From Dyadobacter sp. MSC1_007 (GTDB lineage: Bacteria; Bacteroidota; Bacteroidia; Cytophagales; Spirosomataceae), in contig NZ_JAMOZL010000010.1 in NCBI RefSeq assembly GCF_023667495.1, forward strand, positions 273,525 to 337,524: DNA of 64,000 bases. Direction: 5' to 3'. The position numbers were made by a program, and so were the translations under genes. Below are positions 1 to 9,768 of this stretch, piece after piece (the first letter of the stretch is position 1; each line of letters begins with the position of its first letter). A model generated the notes under the pieces. It searched no databases. It had not been told where the DNA came from and saw nothing but the letters and a program-made list of their open reading frames with translations.

Positions 1-2
1 TA

Positions 3-71
3 CCGCTCTTACTGAAAGAATTTGTCACTTTAAGAAAAGAGGCGGACCGTATCAATGCCGGCCGCCTCTAA
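3..71 (+). CDS. C-terminal tail of an upstream gene (partial)
   Basis: Frame 3 is open from the window edge to a TAA at 69-71. It gives a 22-residue tail ending KEADRINAGRL that looks like a charged amphipathic helix. The codons (gcg gac cgt atc aat gcc ggc cgc ctc) have the G/C-rich third positions typical of the genes around it. The frame-2 alternative reads further, to about 121, but its sequence is less protein-like. The family cannot be identified from so short a tail. Confidence 0.4.
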   Translation, partial: PLLLKEFVTLRKEADRINAGRL

Positions 72-417
72 AATTCGATCTACTATCTGAATTCTTCACT
101 TTTAACGAGATAGGTGTGTTCTGATGGAGTCGTATATGCTTGTATGCAAATGGTAAATGTTCTCGGACGGGCCGTCAATATCGGGCAAATATTCTACAAT
201 TATGTAGTACTAATGTGTAGAAATATTTCATTTTCAATAATTGATTTTGCATATTAATGCTAAGTGCCTGATTTTGAGTAATGCGTATACTAATTTTCAC
301 GCGAGCTGGCCGTCACCTTTCTTCTCTTTTTTAATTTATCTTTGAAGTTCGTTTCAGTTTTAAGGCCGGGACGAGAGATGGGTTTGTCTCTTAATTTGGA
401 TCACAAAAAATGCGGTT
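72..417. other. Intergenic region upstream of the first HTCS
   Basis: This AT-rich stretch of about 345 bases shows no convincing gene. An 8-bp inverted repeat (agaggcgg/ccgcctct, 38-45 and 62-69) overlaps the tail of the preceding gene, but no T-run follows it on the plus strand. Near the right end there is a TAnnTTTG element at 337-344. I see nothing else. Confidence 0.5.
337..344 (+). promoter_or_regulatory. Putative -7 element for the first HTCS
   Basis: TATCTTTG matches the Bacteroidota sigma-ABfr -7 consensus TAnnTTTG exactly and would place a transcript start about 65 bases before the ATG at 418. No clear TTG -33 element stands at the usual spacing, so the call rests on the -7 match alone. 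Confidence 0.35.
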
Positions 418-3400
418 ATGCGGGTGAAGAAGTGCGGGATTTTGAGAACATGGCTGTGCTGCCTGTTTGTGATCTGCTGGACGGCCGTTGCCGGGCTGGC
501 GGCAGAAACCGTGACCGGGCGTGTGTTGCGCTACTCCATCAGCAAAGGCCTCTCGTTTGGCGTGGTAAACAGCATTACACAGGATAATGACGGACTGCTA
601 TGGTTTGCCACCGGTGACGGTGTAAGCCGGTTCGACGGTGCCGGGTTCCGCAACTTCAAATACGACCGGAACGACCCGCACAGTCTTCCCGGCAACTATG
701 TAAAATCGATCATCAGGGATAAGAATGGGACGATATGGGCTTCCTCCCGGGATGGTATTTGTGAGTTTGTGCCTGCCACACAACAGTTCAACCGCTACAA
801 ACCTTTTCGGAGCAAACATGGCGAAGGAAACGACGTCAGCGACATCCGGCAAGGGGGCGGCGAGTATCTGTGGCTGGCCCTGAATGGCTCCGGTTTCGCC
901 TCTTTTGACCTCAAAACACATCGTTTTACTTTTTACAACCAGCAAACATTACCGGGGCTTTTTACCAATTCCGTCCTCACAGTGTTCGAAGATTCGCAGG
1001 GTATGATCTGGGTCGGTTCCCGCGACAGCGGGATTGAGGTCTGGAAAAAAGGCAAGAATGGACGCCTTTCGAAAGTTAACCTGAATGCTGGCAAAGTGCC
1101 CGATACAAGGATCAATGCAATTTATGAAGACCACCTGCATAATATCTGGATCGCTTCCTCGAAGGGTTTGCTGCTTTTCAAACGGTCGGAATCCAGATTT
1201 TACGACCTCCATATCCCGACATTCCATAACAGTGACATTTACTTGTCGTTACTTGAAGACCACCAGCAAAATCTGCTCATCGGCGTGCAGGACGGCGGAC
1301 TTTACCGCCTCGACCTGCGTTCTCTGGCCGTGCAGTCGCCGCAGCAACTGGTTTTCGAGCAGGTAAAAGACCAGGATAACAAAGGCATTACACAGCGTTC
1401 TGTGCAGGCGCTTTATATTGACAAAGACCGGAATATATGGCTGGGAACTTACGGGGAGGGGACTTACCTGATCAGCAGCATTCCTGAGAAATTCAGGAAG
1501 TTTGAACGCAAAATCACCGATTCGAGGGCCGAAAGCTATCTGCGCTATTACGGAATGTGTACCGATAAGGACGGTAACCTGTGGCTGGGAACGGATGGTG
1601 ACGGCATTTACAAAGCCACCGCTGGCGGCGAGGTTATCCGCCATTACGCGCCTTCCGGAAAGCCCGGCGGCCTCTCCGATGCTGCCGTTCTGGCCGCTTA
1701 CCGCGACCGCAGCAACAGGCTGTGGTTCGGCACCTATTCCGGGGGATTGTTCCGGTATGAACCGGCCGGAGACCGGTTTGTGCGTTACACGCATGACCCT
1801 TCGGACCCGCGCTCGCTGGGCAAGAATGATGTCAGAGTGATATTTCAGGATAGCCGCAGGAACATCTGGGTAGGGAGCAATGGCGGCGGTTTAAGTTTAC
1901 TGGATGAAAAGACAGGCAAGTTCCGGAACTTCGTACCATCCAACAGCTCTATCAATTCCAATGACGTGCGGGCGATCACAGAAGACCGGCATGGCAACCT
2001 GTGGATCGGCACTTACGGTGGCGGGCTCAACTACCTGGATACACGCACAATGCAATTTGTATCCTGGTTCAATGAGTCGGGAAAAGAGCCTTATTTATCC
2101 AACCGCATTGTATTTTCACTGTTTATTGATAGCCGCGACCGGCTCTGGATAGGGTCGGAAGGGAACGGATTGTTGCTATTCGATACGCGTGGCAAAACGG
2201 TGCGGTTTTTTGATGAAAAGCGTGGGCTGGCCAACAATGTCATCAATGCAATCCAGCCCGAAAGTCCCGACAGGATCTGGGTGAGTACCAATAAAGGCCT
2301 TTCCAGGATCAACGCGGGCACAGGCGGCATCGAAAACTTTGATACCAGTCACGGATTGCAGGGCGGACAGTTCAATCCGGGCTCGACGCTCTACCATGCC
2401 AGCCTGGGCATTATATGTTTTGGGGGCACGGAGGGCTGGAACCTCTTTGACCCGCGCCAGGTGAGGGCGTCGCGCTATCAGCCGAGGGTGATGATCAGCG
2501 GGATCCGCGTTTTTGGAAAGAAAAAGGGCACAGAGAACAGTATCAATGAAGCGTTTTCAGTATACGAACATATTCGGAGGGCCAGGCGGTTTTTGATCGA
2601 ACCCAGTCAACCGGTTTTTTCCATTGATTACACCGCGCTCAATTATGCCTATCCGGAGCTCACCAAGTTTGCCTACATGCTCGACGGGCTTGACAAAGGT
2701 TGGAACTATGTGTTGAACGAGCGCTCGGCCACCTACCGTTACTTGCCTTCGGGTAATTACACTTTCAAAGTGAAGGTGGCCAACCAGGATGGTATCTGGT
2801 TTGAAGATTATGCATCGCTTCCGATCCGCGTCATGCCGCCCTGGTACCAAACCTGGTGGGCTTATCTGCTCTATATCCTTACGGCAGCATTGGTCCTATA
2901 TTACTATCAGCAATACAAGCTCGGGCAGGAAAAAATGAAATATGAAGTGCAGCTGGCGCATTTGGAAACCCGCCAGCAGATCGAGATGAATGAGCGGAAG
3001 CTTTCATTTTTCACCCATATTTCCCACGAATTCAGAACGCCGCTGACATTGATTATCAATCCGGTCCGCGAACTGATGCAGACTGCCGACCAGGAAGCGT
3101 CCGGAAGCATGCACATTGTTTACCGGAATGCTAAACGGCTATTGAGCCTGGTTGATCAGCTGCTGCTGTTCCGCAAGGCCGACCAGCAGTCCGATCGGTT
3201 GAAACCAGCCATTCACAACTTTCCGCAGCTGGTTACCGAAGTTTTTCAATGCTTCCTGCATCAGGCAGAACAAAAGCATATCCATTACGAGCTGATCTGT
3301 CCCGAAACCGACCTGGAAGTGACTTGTGACTGGGAAAAAATAGAGATAGCGATATTCAACCTGATTTCCAATGCATTGAAGTTTACGCCGGACGGGGGCG

Positions 3401-4623
3401 CTGTGAAAGTTCAAGTGACCGCATTGGGCGAACAGGTTGAAATTCTGGTCAGCGATACTGGCCCGGGTATCCCGGCAGATGCGGGCGAGGATATTTTTAA
3501 GGTGTTTTACCAATCGGCCGACTACCGTTTCGCGGGCAAAGGCGGCTTTGGCATCGGTCTGTATCTTGCCAAAACATTCATTGAAAACCATTTCGGGCAG
3601 CTTACATATGAGTCGGAGCCTGGTGCGGGCACGACTTTCCGGGTCATGTTATGGAAAGAGCATCCCGAACTGGCCTCGGATGCGCAGTCAGGCGAGGGGC
3701 GTGATTCGGTGCTGCTTGAAGAGCTGGCCGACGGCGCTATCCCGGCCAGAACGGTCGCAATGCCCAACTGGCAGCTCGAACTGATGGATATGAAGGAACC
3801 TGCCGCGGAAAGCCATACCATGCTCATCGTGGACGACGACCCGGGGATCAGGCAATATCTGGGCACCATATTTTCGGGTAAATACAAGCTTTTTGAGGCC
3901 GCAAGCGGGGAGGAGGGGCTCGACCTCGTGCGCAGGCACCTGCCCGACATTGTTATTGGCGATGTGATGATGGGCGGCATGTCGGGCATTGAGCTTTGTC
4001 GGCAAATGAAGCTTGATATGGCCCTGAGCCACATTCCGGTGATATTGCTCACGGCGAGCACGTCGCAGGATGTGCGATTGAAAGGCATTGAAGGCGGGGC
4101 AGACGATTATATCAGCAAACCTTTCGATAAAGACCTGCTGGTGGCGCGTGTGACGTCTATTCTGCGTAACCGCAACGACCTGCAAAGGTATTTTTACAAT
4201 GAGATCACCTTGCAGACGAGCGATTTCAAGATATCAGCAGAGTATAAGGAGTTTTTGAACGAATGTATCCGGGTCGTGGAAAACCACCTCACCGATCCTG
4301 CCTTCAACATCAAAATGCTGGCTTCCGAAATCGGTATGAGCCATTCGACGCTTTATAACCGCATCAAATCCATTTCCGGGCAATCGACCAACAGTTTTAT
4401 CCGCTTCATCCGCCTGCGCAAGGCGGCGCAATTGCTCATTACGACCGACATTACTATCAGCGAAACGGCCTTTCGGGTTGGCATCAATGATATCCGGTAT
4501 TTCCGGGAGCATTTCCAGAAGTTGTTCGGCATGAAGCCTTCCGAATACGTGAAGAAATTCCGGAAGCCATTTCACGAGAAACTCACCATCGACAAGGACA
4601 TTTTCAGGAAGAAATCGGTGTAG
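418..4623 (+). CDS. Hybrid two-component system sensor/regulator (HTCS) of PUL 1
   Basis: This 1401-residue protein combines sensor kinase and DNA-binding regulator in one chain. A signal peptide (about 1-29) is followed by a periplasmic double propeller of Reg_prop repeats (about 35-720; recurring LWIGT/IWVGS motifs) and a Y_Y_Y domain (about 735-805). One membrane helix (about 812-832) leads to a histidine kinase with H870 in ISHEFRTPLTL, an ATPase domain (GKGGFGIGLYLAK), a receiver domain with phospho-acceptor D1182, and a C-terminal AraC-type helix-turn-helix (about 1295-1390). In Bacteroides, proteins of this type bind glycan fragments in the periplasm and switch on the adjacent PUL. Here it sits 223 bases upstream of a SusC/SusD pair on the same strand, so it very probably controls 4847-11334. 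All catalytic motifs look intact. The ATG at 418 gives a good signal peptide. Confidence 0.95.
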   Translation: MRVKKCGILRTWLCCLFVICWTAVAGLAAETVTGRVLRYSISKGLSFGVVNSITQDNDGLLWFATGDGVSRFDGAGFRNFKYDRNDPHSLPGNYVKSIIRDKNGTIWASSRDGICEFVPATQQFNRYKPFRSKHGEGNDVSDIRQGGGEYLWLALNGSGFASFDLKTHRFTFYNQQTLPGLFTNSVLTVFEDSQGMIWVGSRDSGIEVWKKGKNGRLSKVNLNAGKVPDTRINAIYEDHLHNIWIASSKGLLLFKRSESRFYDLHIPTFHNSDIYLSLLEDHQQNLLIGVQDGGLYRLDLRSLAVQSPQQLVFEQVKDQDNKGITQRSVQALYIDKDRNIWLGTYGEGTYLISSIPEKFRKFERKITDSRAESYLRYYGMCTDKDGNLWLGTDGDGIYKATAGGEVIRHYAPSGKPGGLSDAAVLAAYRDRSNRLWFGTYSGGLFRYEPAGDRFVRYTHDPSDPRSLGKNDVRVIFQDSRRNIWVGSNGGGLSLLDEKTGKFRNFVPSNSSINSNDVRAITEDRHGNLWIGTYGGGLNYLDTRTMQFVSWFNESGKEPYLSNRIVFSLFIDSRDRLWIGSEGNGLLLFDTRGKTVRFFDEKRGLANNVINAIQPESPDRIWVSTNKGLSRINAGTGGIENFDTSHGLQGGQFNPGSTLYHASLGIICFGGTEGWNLFDPRQVRASRYQPRVMISGIRVFGKKKGTENSINEAFSVYEHIRRARRFLIEPSQPVFSIDYTALNYAYPELTKFAYMLDGLDKGWNYVLNERSATYRYLPSGNYTFKVKVANQDGIWFEDYASLPIRVMPPWYQTWWAYLLYILTAALVLYYYQQYKLGQEKMKYEVQLAHLETRQQIEMNERKLSFFTHISHEFRTPLTLIINPVRELMQTADQEASGSMHIVYRNAKRLLSLVDQLLLFRKADQQSDRLKPAIHNFPQLVTEVFQCFLHQAEQKHIHYELICPETDLEVTCDWEKIEIAIFNLISNALKFTPDGGAVKVQVTALGEQVEILVSDTGPGIPADAGEDIFKVFYQSADYRFAGKGGFGIGLYLAKTFIENHFGQLTYESEPGAGTTFRVMLWKEHPELASDAQSGEGRDSVLLEELADGAIPARTVAMPNWQLELMDMKEPAAESHTMLIVDDDPGIRQYLGTIFSGKYKLFEAASGEEGLDLVRRHLPDIVIGDVMMGGMSGIELCRQMKLDMALSHIPVILLTASTSQDVRLKGIEGGADDYISKPFDKDLLVARVTSILRNRNDLQRYFYNEITLQTSDFKISAEYKEFLNECIRVVENHLTDPAFNIKMLASEIGMSHSTLYNRIKSISGQSTNSFIRFIRLRKAAQLLITTDITISETAFRVGINDIRYFREHFQKLFGMKPSEYVKKFRKPFHEKLTIDKDIFRKKSV

Positions 4624-4656
4624 GCGATGCCGGTTTTTGGAGTATCCAGAGTTTTT

Positions 4657-4690
4657 AATGCCTGATTCTAACAAAATCAGGCATTTTTTG
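4657..4690 (+). terminator. Rho-independent terminator after the HTCS
   Basis: The stem aatgcctgatt (4657-4667) pairs perfectly with aatcaggcatt (4675-4685) across a 7-base loop and is followed by a run of six T. It separates the HTCS transcript from susC. Confidence 0.85.
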
Positions 4691-4748
4691 TGGAATTACC
4701 CCCCTTTTAATGCGAGAATGTCCCCCCGTTGACGGGTTGAAATAGTCC

Positions 4749-4756
4749 TACTTTTG
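4749..4756 (+). promoter_or_regulatory. Putative promoter (-7 element) of the PUL 1 susCD operon
   Basis: TACTTTTG matches TAnnTTTG exactly. A TTG triplet at 4729-4731 lies 17 bases upstream, slightly closer than usual for the -33 element. The site is downstream of the HTCS terminator and about 90 bases before the susC ATG, where an HTCS-driven PUL promoter would be expected. Confidence 0.5.
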
Positions 4757-4846
4757 CTTGATCAGTTTATAAAAAGCGCAGCCTTTAAACCCGCCTCCCT
4801 TCTTATGAACTGAGAAGGTATCCAATTAATCAACTTTTAAGCTTGT

Positions 4847-7800
4847 ATGAAAAAACATTTTCACAAAAGCCTGGTCCGTTACAGACTGTCGGGTACAGAC
4901 GCCCGGAAGTTTCGTTTGACGGCACTGTGGTCGCTCCTGTTTATCCTGATAACGATGTATGGACATGCGCAGACCACTTTTTCAGTTAAGGGAACGGTAA
5001 CCTCGGACAAAGGCGAAGGCCTGCCCGGTGCGAGCGTGATCCTGAAAGGTACTTCTACCGGTACAACCACCGACGTAGACGGAAAGTATTCGCTGAATGT
5101 GCCCGACGGCGCCGGCACGCTGGTATTTACCTATATCGGTTATGTGAACCAGGAAATAGCCATCGGGAACCGTTCGCAGCTCGACGTAAAGCTACTGGTG
5201 AATGACAAAACACTCGACGAGATCGTGGTGGTAGGGTATGGTACCCAGAAAAAAGCGACCCTGACAGGATCTGTGTCTGAGGTAAAAGGCGCTGATATCG
5301 TGAAAAGCCCCCAGCCCAACGTCTCCAACTCGCTCGCTGGCCGGTTTTCGGGATTTGTGGCCAACAACCGCGGCGGAGAGCCTGGCTACGACGGTTCCAG
5401 TTATACCGTGCGTGGCTTTGCGTCCACTGGTAATAGTGATGTTTTGATCGTTGTGGATGGTATTCCAGGCCAGGTGGGCGGCCTCGAACGTCTTGATCCG
5501 AATGATATTGAAAGTATTTCTATCCTGAAAGATGCTTCGGCGGCGGTATATGGTAGCCGCGCGGCAAACGGGGTTATCCTGGTGACGACTAAACGCGGTA
5601 GCACCGGCAAACCTGTGATCTCGTATAGTTTCAATCAGGGCTTTTCCTCCCCGACGCGCTTGCCCGGCCTGGCAGACGCACCTACCTACGCGACGATCAT
5701 GAACGAGATCGACTATTATAACAATCCGGCAGGTGGTATGAACCAGCATTACAGCGCGGACGAGATCGAGAAGTTCCGTAACGGTTCCGACCCATTGAGA
5801 TACCCCAATACCGATTGGCAAAAGGAAACGCTCAAAAAATTCGCATTGCAAAACCAGCATAACCTGGGCATTAATGGCGGTACCGACAATGTGAAATATT
5901 ACGTGTCGCTCGGGACGATCTACCAGGATGGTTTGTACAAAAATGGGGCCACCAAGTACAAGCAGTACAATTTCCGCTCCAATATCGATGCCAATATCAC
6001 GAAGGATTTCAAGGTGAGCCTGGGTCTTTCGGGCCGTCAGGAAAACCGCCAGTTCCCGGTTTCATCGGCGGGTAACACATTCCGCTCCATTTACCGGGCG
6101 TACCCGACTGTAATCGCCAGATATCCGAACGGATTTTATTCAACTGGTGTCGAAAACAGTAACCCTGTGGTGCTGGGCACGGATATGGGCGGAACTTCGA
6201 GCAATCCTACCTCTATTTTTAATGGTATTCTGCGCGCCAGTTACAATTTGCCTTTTATAGAGGGACTTTCTGTGGATGGGTTTTACTCGGTGGACAAGTC
6301 TTTCAATTTTACCAAAACATTCAGCATTCCGTATACGCTTTATAACTACGATAGCGCGAAGGATGCCTATAACAGCGTTGTGACAGGTGGTTCGGCGGGT
6401 AAAGCTTCGCTTACACAGAAGCAGGTGAATATCACCAACATTACCCAGAATATCCGTCTGAACTATTTGCGTCAGATCGGCAAGCATAATGTGAATGCAT
6501 TTGTGGCTTACGAGCAAAACAAACGCAGCGAATCGACATTCGATGCCAGCAGGATCAACTATCCGACCGCTTCCACTCCCGAGCTTTCGCAGGGCGGCGC
6601 GGCGGCTACCGACAAAAACAATTCGGGAAGCAGCTACAATTTCACCCGTAAGAGCTTTATCGGTCGTGTAGCCTACAATTTCAATGAGAAATATCTCGCA
6701 GAAGTGCAGGCGCGCGTGGATGGGTCTTCGGTGTTCCCAAAAGGCAAACAATTCGGGTTCTTCCCGTCGGTTTCGGCAGGTTACCGGATCTCGGAAGAGG
6801 ATTGGTTTAAAAACAGTGTCCGTTTTATTGATGACCTGAAATTGAGGGCTTCATACGGAACATTGGGTAATGATAACGTAGGACAGTTTCAGTTTTACAA
6901 CAACTATTCCTTCAATAACCAATATGTACTGGGCGGTGTGATCACGCCGGGTATCGACCTCACCAAGCTTGCCAACCCGAACATTACGTGGGAAACTTCC
7001 AAGAAGCTGGATATCGGTCTGAATGCCGTGTTCCTGAAAAACTTCAACATAGAAGTGATTTATTTCCAGCAGAAACGTTCTGACATCCTTGCCGCAAGAA
7101 ATGCTTCCATTCCGAATACTTCGGGTATTGTAAATCCCTTCAAAACCAATGATAATACACCGTTGGTACCTGACGAAAATCTTGGAAAGGTCAATAACAG
7201 CGGTTTCGAAGCGACTTTGGGCTATAACCATTCCGGCAAGTTCCGTTACAATATCTCAGGGAATGTCACCTACGCAAAAAGCAAGATCATTTTCATAGAC
7301 GAAGCACCCGGGGCACTCGAGTACCAACGTCAGACAGGTGGGCCGCTTTATACCAATCTGTTGTACAATACCCTGGGCATTTACCGGACGCAAGCGGATC
7401 TTGACAAATTCCCACACGTACAAGGCGCACAGCCGGGCGATCTGATCCTGGAAGATTACAACAAAGACGGCAAGATCACAGCAGATGACCAGGTAAGGAG
7501 CAAATATGGCAATGTGCCGTTGCTGACTTACGGTTTGGTGTTCAACGGGGGTTACAGCGCATTCGATATTTCGCTTGTGTTTGCCGGACAAGGCATGGTA
7601 AGCCAGTACGTACTGCCCGAATCAGGCCAGGTAGGTAACTTTTACAGCAGCTGGGCCGACAACCGGTGGAGCCCTTCCAATACCGACGGTTCTTATCCCC
7701 GTGTAGACACCAGGGCGTCGTCTTCGATCAACGGAGGCCTTTATGCCAACAATTTCTGGCTTAACAATGCTTCATTCGTTCGTCTGAAAAACGTCGAACT

Positions 7801-7987
7801 GGGTTACACGGTTCCGAAGGCAACGCTTTCTAAGCTAAAAATCTCATCGCTGCGGGTATATGCAAGTGCATTTAACCTGTTCACGATCACCGGTGTAAAG
7901 GATTTCGATCCGGAGGGTAACAGCAACAGCGGGCAATTCTACCCGCAGCAGCGAATTCTTAACCTGGGTGTGAACATTAAGTTTTAA
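4847..7987 (+). CDS. SusC/RagA-family TonB-dependent outer-membrane transporter, PUL 1
   Basis: The 1046-residue protein is the outer-membrane channel that imports oligosaccharides with energy from TonB/ExbBD. The N-terminus is a signal peptide (hydrophobic stretch ending GHAQ, about residue 41). A carboxypeptidase-regulatory-like domain follows (about 45-120; VKGTVTSDKGEGLPGASV). Then come the plug with the SusC signature VVVGYGTQKK and the QVLKD-like IESISILKDASAAVYGSRAANGV segment, and the beta-barrel to a C-terminal LNLGVNIKF ending in Phe, as is usual for barrel proteins. Size fits the family. It is followed after 14 bases by its SusD partner, so the two are surely co-transcribed. The substrate cannot be read from the sequence; the downstream GH30 gene is the only hint. 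Confidence 0.96.
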   Translation: MKKHFHKSLVRYRLSGTDARKFRLTALWSLLFILITMYGHAQTTFSVKGTVTSDKGEGLPGASVILKGTSTGTTTDVDGKYSLNVPDGAGTLVFTYIGYVNQEIAIGNRSQLDVKLLVNDKTLDEIVVVGYGTQKKATLTGSVSEVKGADIVKSPQPNVSNSLAGRFSGFVANNRGGEPGYDGSSYTVRGFASTGNSDVLIVVDGIPGQVGGLERLDPNDIESISILKDASAAVYGSRAANGVILVTTKRGSTGKPVISYSFNQGFSSPTRLPGLADAPTYATIMNEIDYYNNPAGGMNQHYSADEIEKFRNGSDPLRYPNTDWQKETLKKFALQNQHNLGINGGTDNVKYYVSLGTIYQDGLYKNGATKYKQYNFRSNIDANITKDFKVSLGLSGRQENRQFPVSSAGNTFRSIYRAYPTVIARYPNGFYSTGVENSNPVVLGTDMGGTSSNPTSIFNGILRASYNLPFIEGLSVDGFYSVDKSFNFTKTFSIPYTLYNYDSAKDAYNSVVTGGSAGKASLTQKQVNITNITQNIRLNYLRQIGKHNVNAFVAYEQNKRSESTFDASRINYPTASTPELSQGGAAATDKNNSGSSYNFTRKSFIGRVAYNFNEKYLAEVQARVDGSSVFPKGKQFGFFPSVSAGYRISEEDWFKNSVRFIDDLKLRASYGTLGNDNVGQFQFYNNYSFNNQYVLGGVITPGIDLTKLANPNITWETSKKLDIGLNAVFLKNFNIEVIYFQQKRSDILAARNASIPNTSGIVNPFKTNDNTPLVPDENLGKVNNSGFEATLGYNHSGKFRYNISGNVTYAKSKIIFIDEAPGALEYQRQTGGPLYTNLLYNTLGIYRTQADLDKFPHVQGAQPGDLILEDYNKDGKITADDQVRSKYGNVPLLTYGLVFNGGYSAFDISLVFAGQGMVSQYVLPESGQVGNFYSSWADNRWSPSNTDGSYPRVDTRASSSINGGLYANNFWLNNASFVRLKNVELGYTVPKATLSKLKISSLRVYASAFNLFTITGVKDFDPEGNSNSGQFYPQQRILNLGVNIKF

Positions 7988-8001
7988 TTGATAGACTGAA
8001 T

Positions 8002-9696
8002 ATGAAACGATTTAAAAATATAACCGCTGTAACAGTAGCCTCCATGATGGCCTGCATGGCCACCGTCATGACGGCCTGCAAGGAAGACTTCCTGGATGTT
8101 GTACCAACCGACCGCGTTTCCGACGCCTCGATCCTCTCCGATTCGGTACTGTTTGAAGCCTACATCACCAACCGCTACATGGGTACCCGCCTCACCGACA
8201 AGGAGGCAGAAGGTACATTGCCGGGTTTCGGACGTGGTTTTGAATACGCAATGTGGTCGTCGGTCACTGATGAATCCATTTATAACAATGATGACAATAC
8301 CTGGCTGATCCAACGCGGGCAGATCGCCCCTGAGAATACCGGTATCGCCGGAACTTTCTGGGGACGCAGCTACCGCAGCATCCGCGAGATCAACTACGCG
8401 CTCGCCAATATCGACAAAGTGCCGATGAGCGAGGGACGTCGCAGCCGTTTGAAAGGTGAATTGCAGTTTATCCGGGCGTTCCGCTATCACGATTTGATCC
8501 GTAATTACGGTAAAGTGGTGTTATTGGGAGACAAAGTGTATGAAGTAAGTGATGAACTCACCGGTCCCGAATTGTTTGCAAGATCGGATATCAAAGCCGG
8601 GATCGACTATGCTGTTGCACAGCTCGACGAAGCAGCTGCATTGCTTCCGGCCGCTAACGACAACAGCAACTGGAAATTGGGACGTGCTACCAAAGGTGCT
8701 GCCATGGCGTTGAAATCAAGATTGCTGCTCTATGGCGCAAGCCCGCTTTATGGTAATGCCGCAACCTGGCAACAGGCTGCCGCGGCTGCAAAAGCGGTCA
8801 TGGATTTGAACAAATACAGCCTGTATACCGGCGGTTATGCTAACCTGTTTCTCACGACTGACAATCCGGAGATTATCTTTGGCCGGTTGTATGCCGTAGG
8901 TGCGCGCCACGTATGTCTGGAAATTTCCAATGGGCCTAACAGTTATAATGCATGGGGCGGTAATGTGCCTTTGCAGAACCTGGTGGATGATTATGAAATG
9001 ATGGACGGCACCCGCATTACCGATCCTAAAACAAGCTACGACCCGAAAGAGCCGTACAAAAACCGCGATCCACGCTTTTACGCTACCATTCTTTACAACG
9101 GAGCAAATTACAGATCGAGCACGATCCAGACATTTACCCCGGGTGGAAAAGACAGCAAAGACGGCCCGTCCAATTGGAACACGTCGAAAACAGGTTATTA
9201 CCTGCGTAAATTCATGAACGATGCCCTGCCGATCGATAACCCATGGGATGTGGCTGGTACGCAAACCTGGATCTACTTCCGCTATGCCGAGATATTGCTG
9301 AACTATGCAGAGGCACAAAACGAAGCGTCGGGGCCGGATGCTACTGTGTATGCGGCTGTGAATGCGATCCGTCAGCGTACGGGCGTGGCCATGCCTGCAT
9401 TACCTGCGGGCCTCACCCAGGCACAGATGCGTGAGCGTATCCGTAACGAGCGCCGCATTGAGCTGGCATTCGAAGAACACCGTTTCTACGATGTCCGCCG
9501 CTGGAAGATCGCCCCTACTACCGAGGACGCACCGGCTTACGGGATCGAGATCGGCAAGAGCGGCAACGCATTTACCTACACTAAGAAAGAGGCGTTGACT
9601 GGTCGCAATTTCAGCGACAAGCAATACTGGCTGCCGATCCCCCGGACGGAGATCCAGGCCTCCAATAATAAATTGGAACAAAATCCGGGTTACTAA
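8002..9696 (+). CDS. SusD/RagB-family glycan-binding lipoprotein, PUL 1
   Basis: The 564-residue protein is the surface lipoprotein that forms the lid over the adjacent SusC. Its signal peptide ends in a lipobox (VMTAC, Cys about 26), followed by the typical KEDFLDVVPTDRVSD start of mature SusD proteins. The C-terminal half carries the family signature: FRYAEILLNYAEAQNEA, then NAIRQRTGV, then RNERRIELAFEEHRFYDVRRWK. It ends LEQNPGY, another common SusD ending. It lies 14 bases after susC and a strong terminator follows the stop codon. The ligand is unknown. Confidence 0.96.
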   Translation: MKRFKNITAVTVASMMACMATVMTACKEDFLDVVPTDRVSDASILSDSVLFEAYITNRYMGTRLTDKEAEGTLPGFGRGFEYAMWSSVTDESIYNNDDNTWLIQRGQIAPENTGIAGTFWGRSYRSIREINYALANIDKVPMSEGRRSRLKGELQFIRAFRYHDLIRNYGKVVLLGDKVYEVSDELTGPELFARSDIKAGIDYAVAQLDEAAALLPAANDNSNWKLGRATKGAAMALKSRLLLYGASPLYGNAATWQQAAAAAKAVMDLNKYSLYTGGYANLFLTTDNPEIIFGRLYAVGARHVCLEISNGPNSYNAWGGNVPLQNLVDDYEMMDGTRITDPKTSYDPKEPYKNRDPRFYATILYNGANYRSSTIQTFTPGGKDSKDGPSNWNTSKTGYYLRKFMNDALPIDNPWDVAGTQTWIYFRYAEILLNYAEAQNEASGPDATVYAAVNAIRQRTGVAMPALPAGLTQAQMRERIRNERRIELAFEEHRFYDVRRWKIAPTTEDAPAYGIEIGKSGNAFTYTKKEALTGRNFSDKQYWLPIPRTEIQASNNKLEQNPGY

Positions 9697-9707
9697 CCCC
9701 GAAACAT

Positions 9708-9742
9708 ACTCCCGGCACTTCTTCGCCGGGAGTTATTTTTTT
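9708..9742 (+). terminator. Rho-independent terminator after PUL 1 susD
   Basis: The stem actcccggc (9708-9716) pairs with gccgggagt (9725-9733), followed by a long T-run. It stands only 27 bases before the GH30 start codon, so the glycosidase is made either by read-through or from its own start. Confidence 0.85.
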
Positions 9743-9768
9743 AAATCCAATCCCCTGATATAATCCTC

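Noticed and set aside
38..69. Inverted repeat near the left edge as terminator
   Set aside because: The stem is good, but no T-run follows on the plus strand, and no minus-strand gene ends there.
9759..9764. TATAAT as a -10 box for the GH30 gene
   Set aside because: It is only 5 bases before the ATG and does not fit the Bacteroidota TAnnTTTG consensus.
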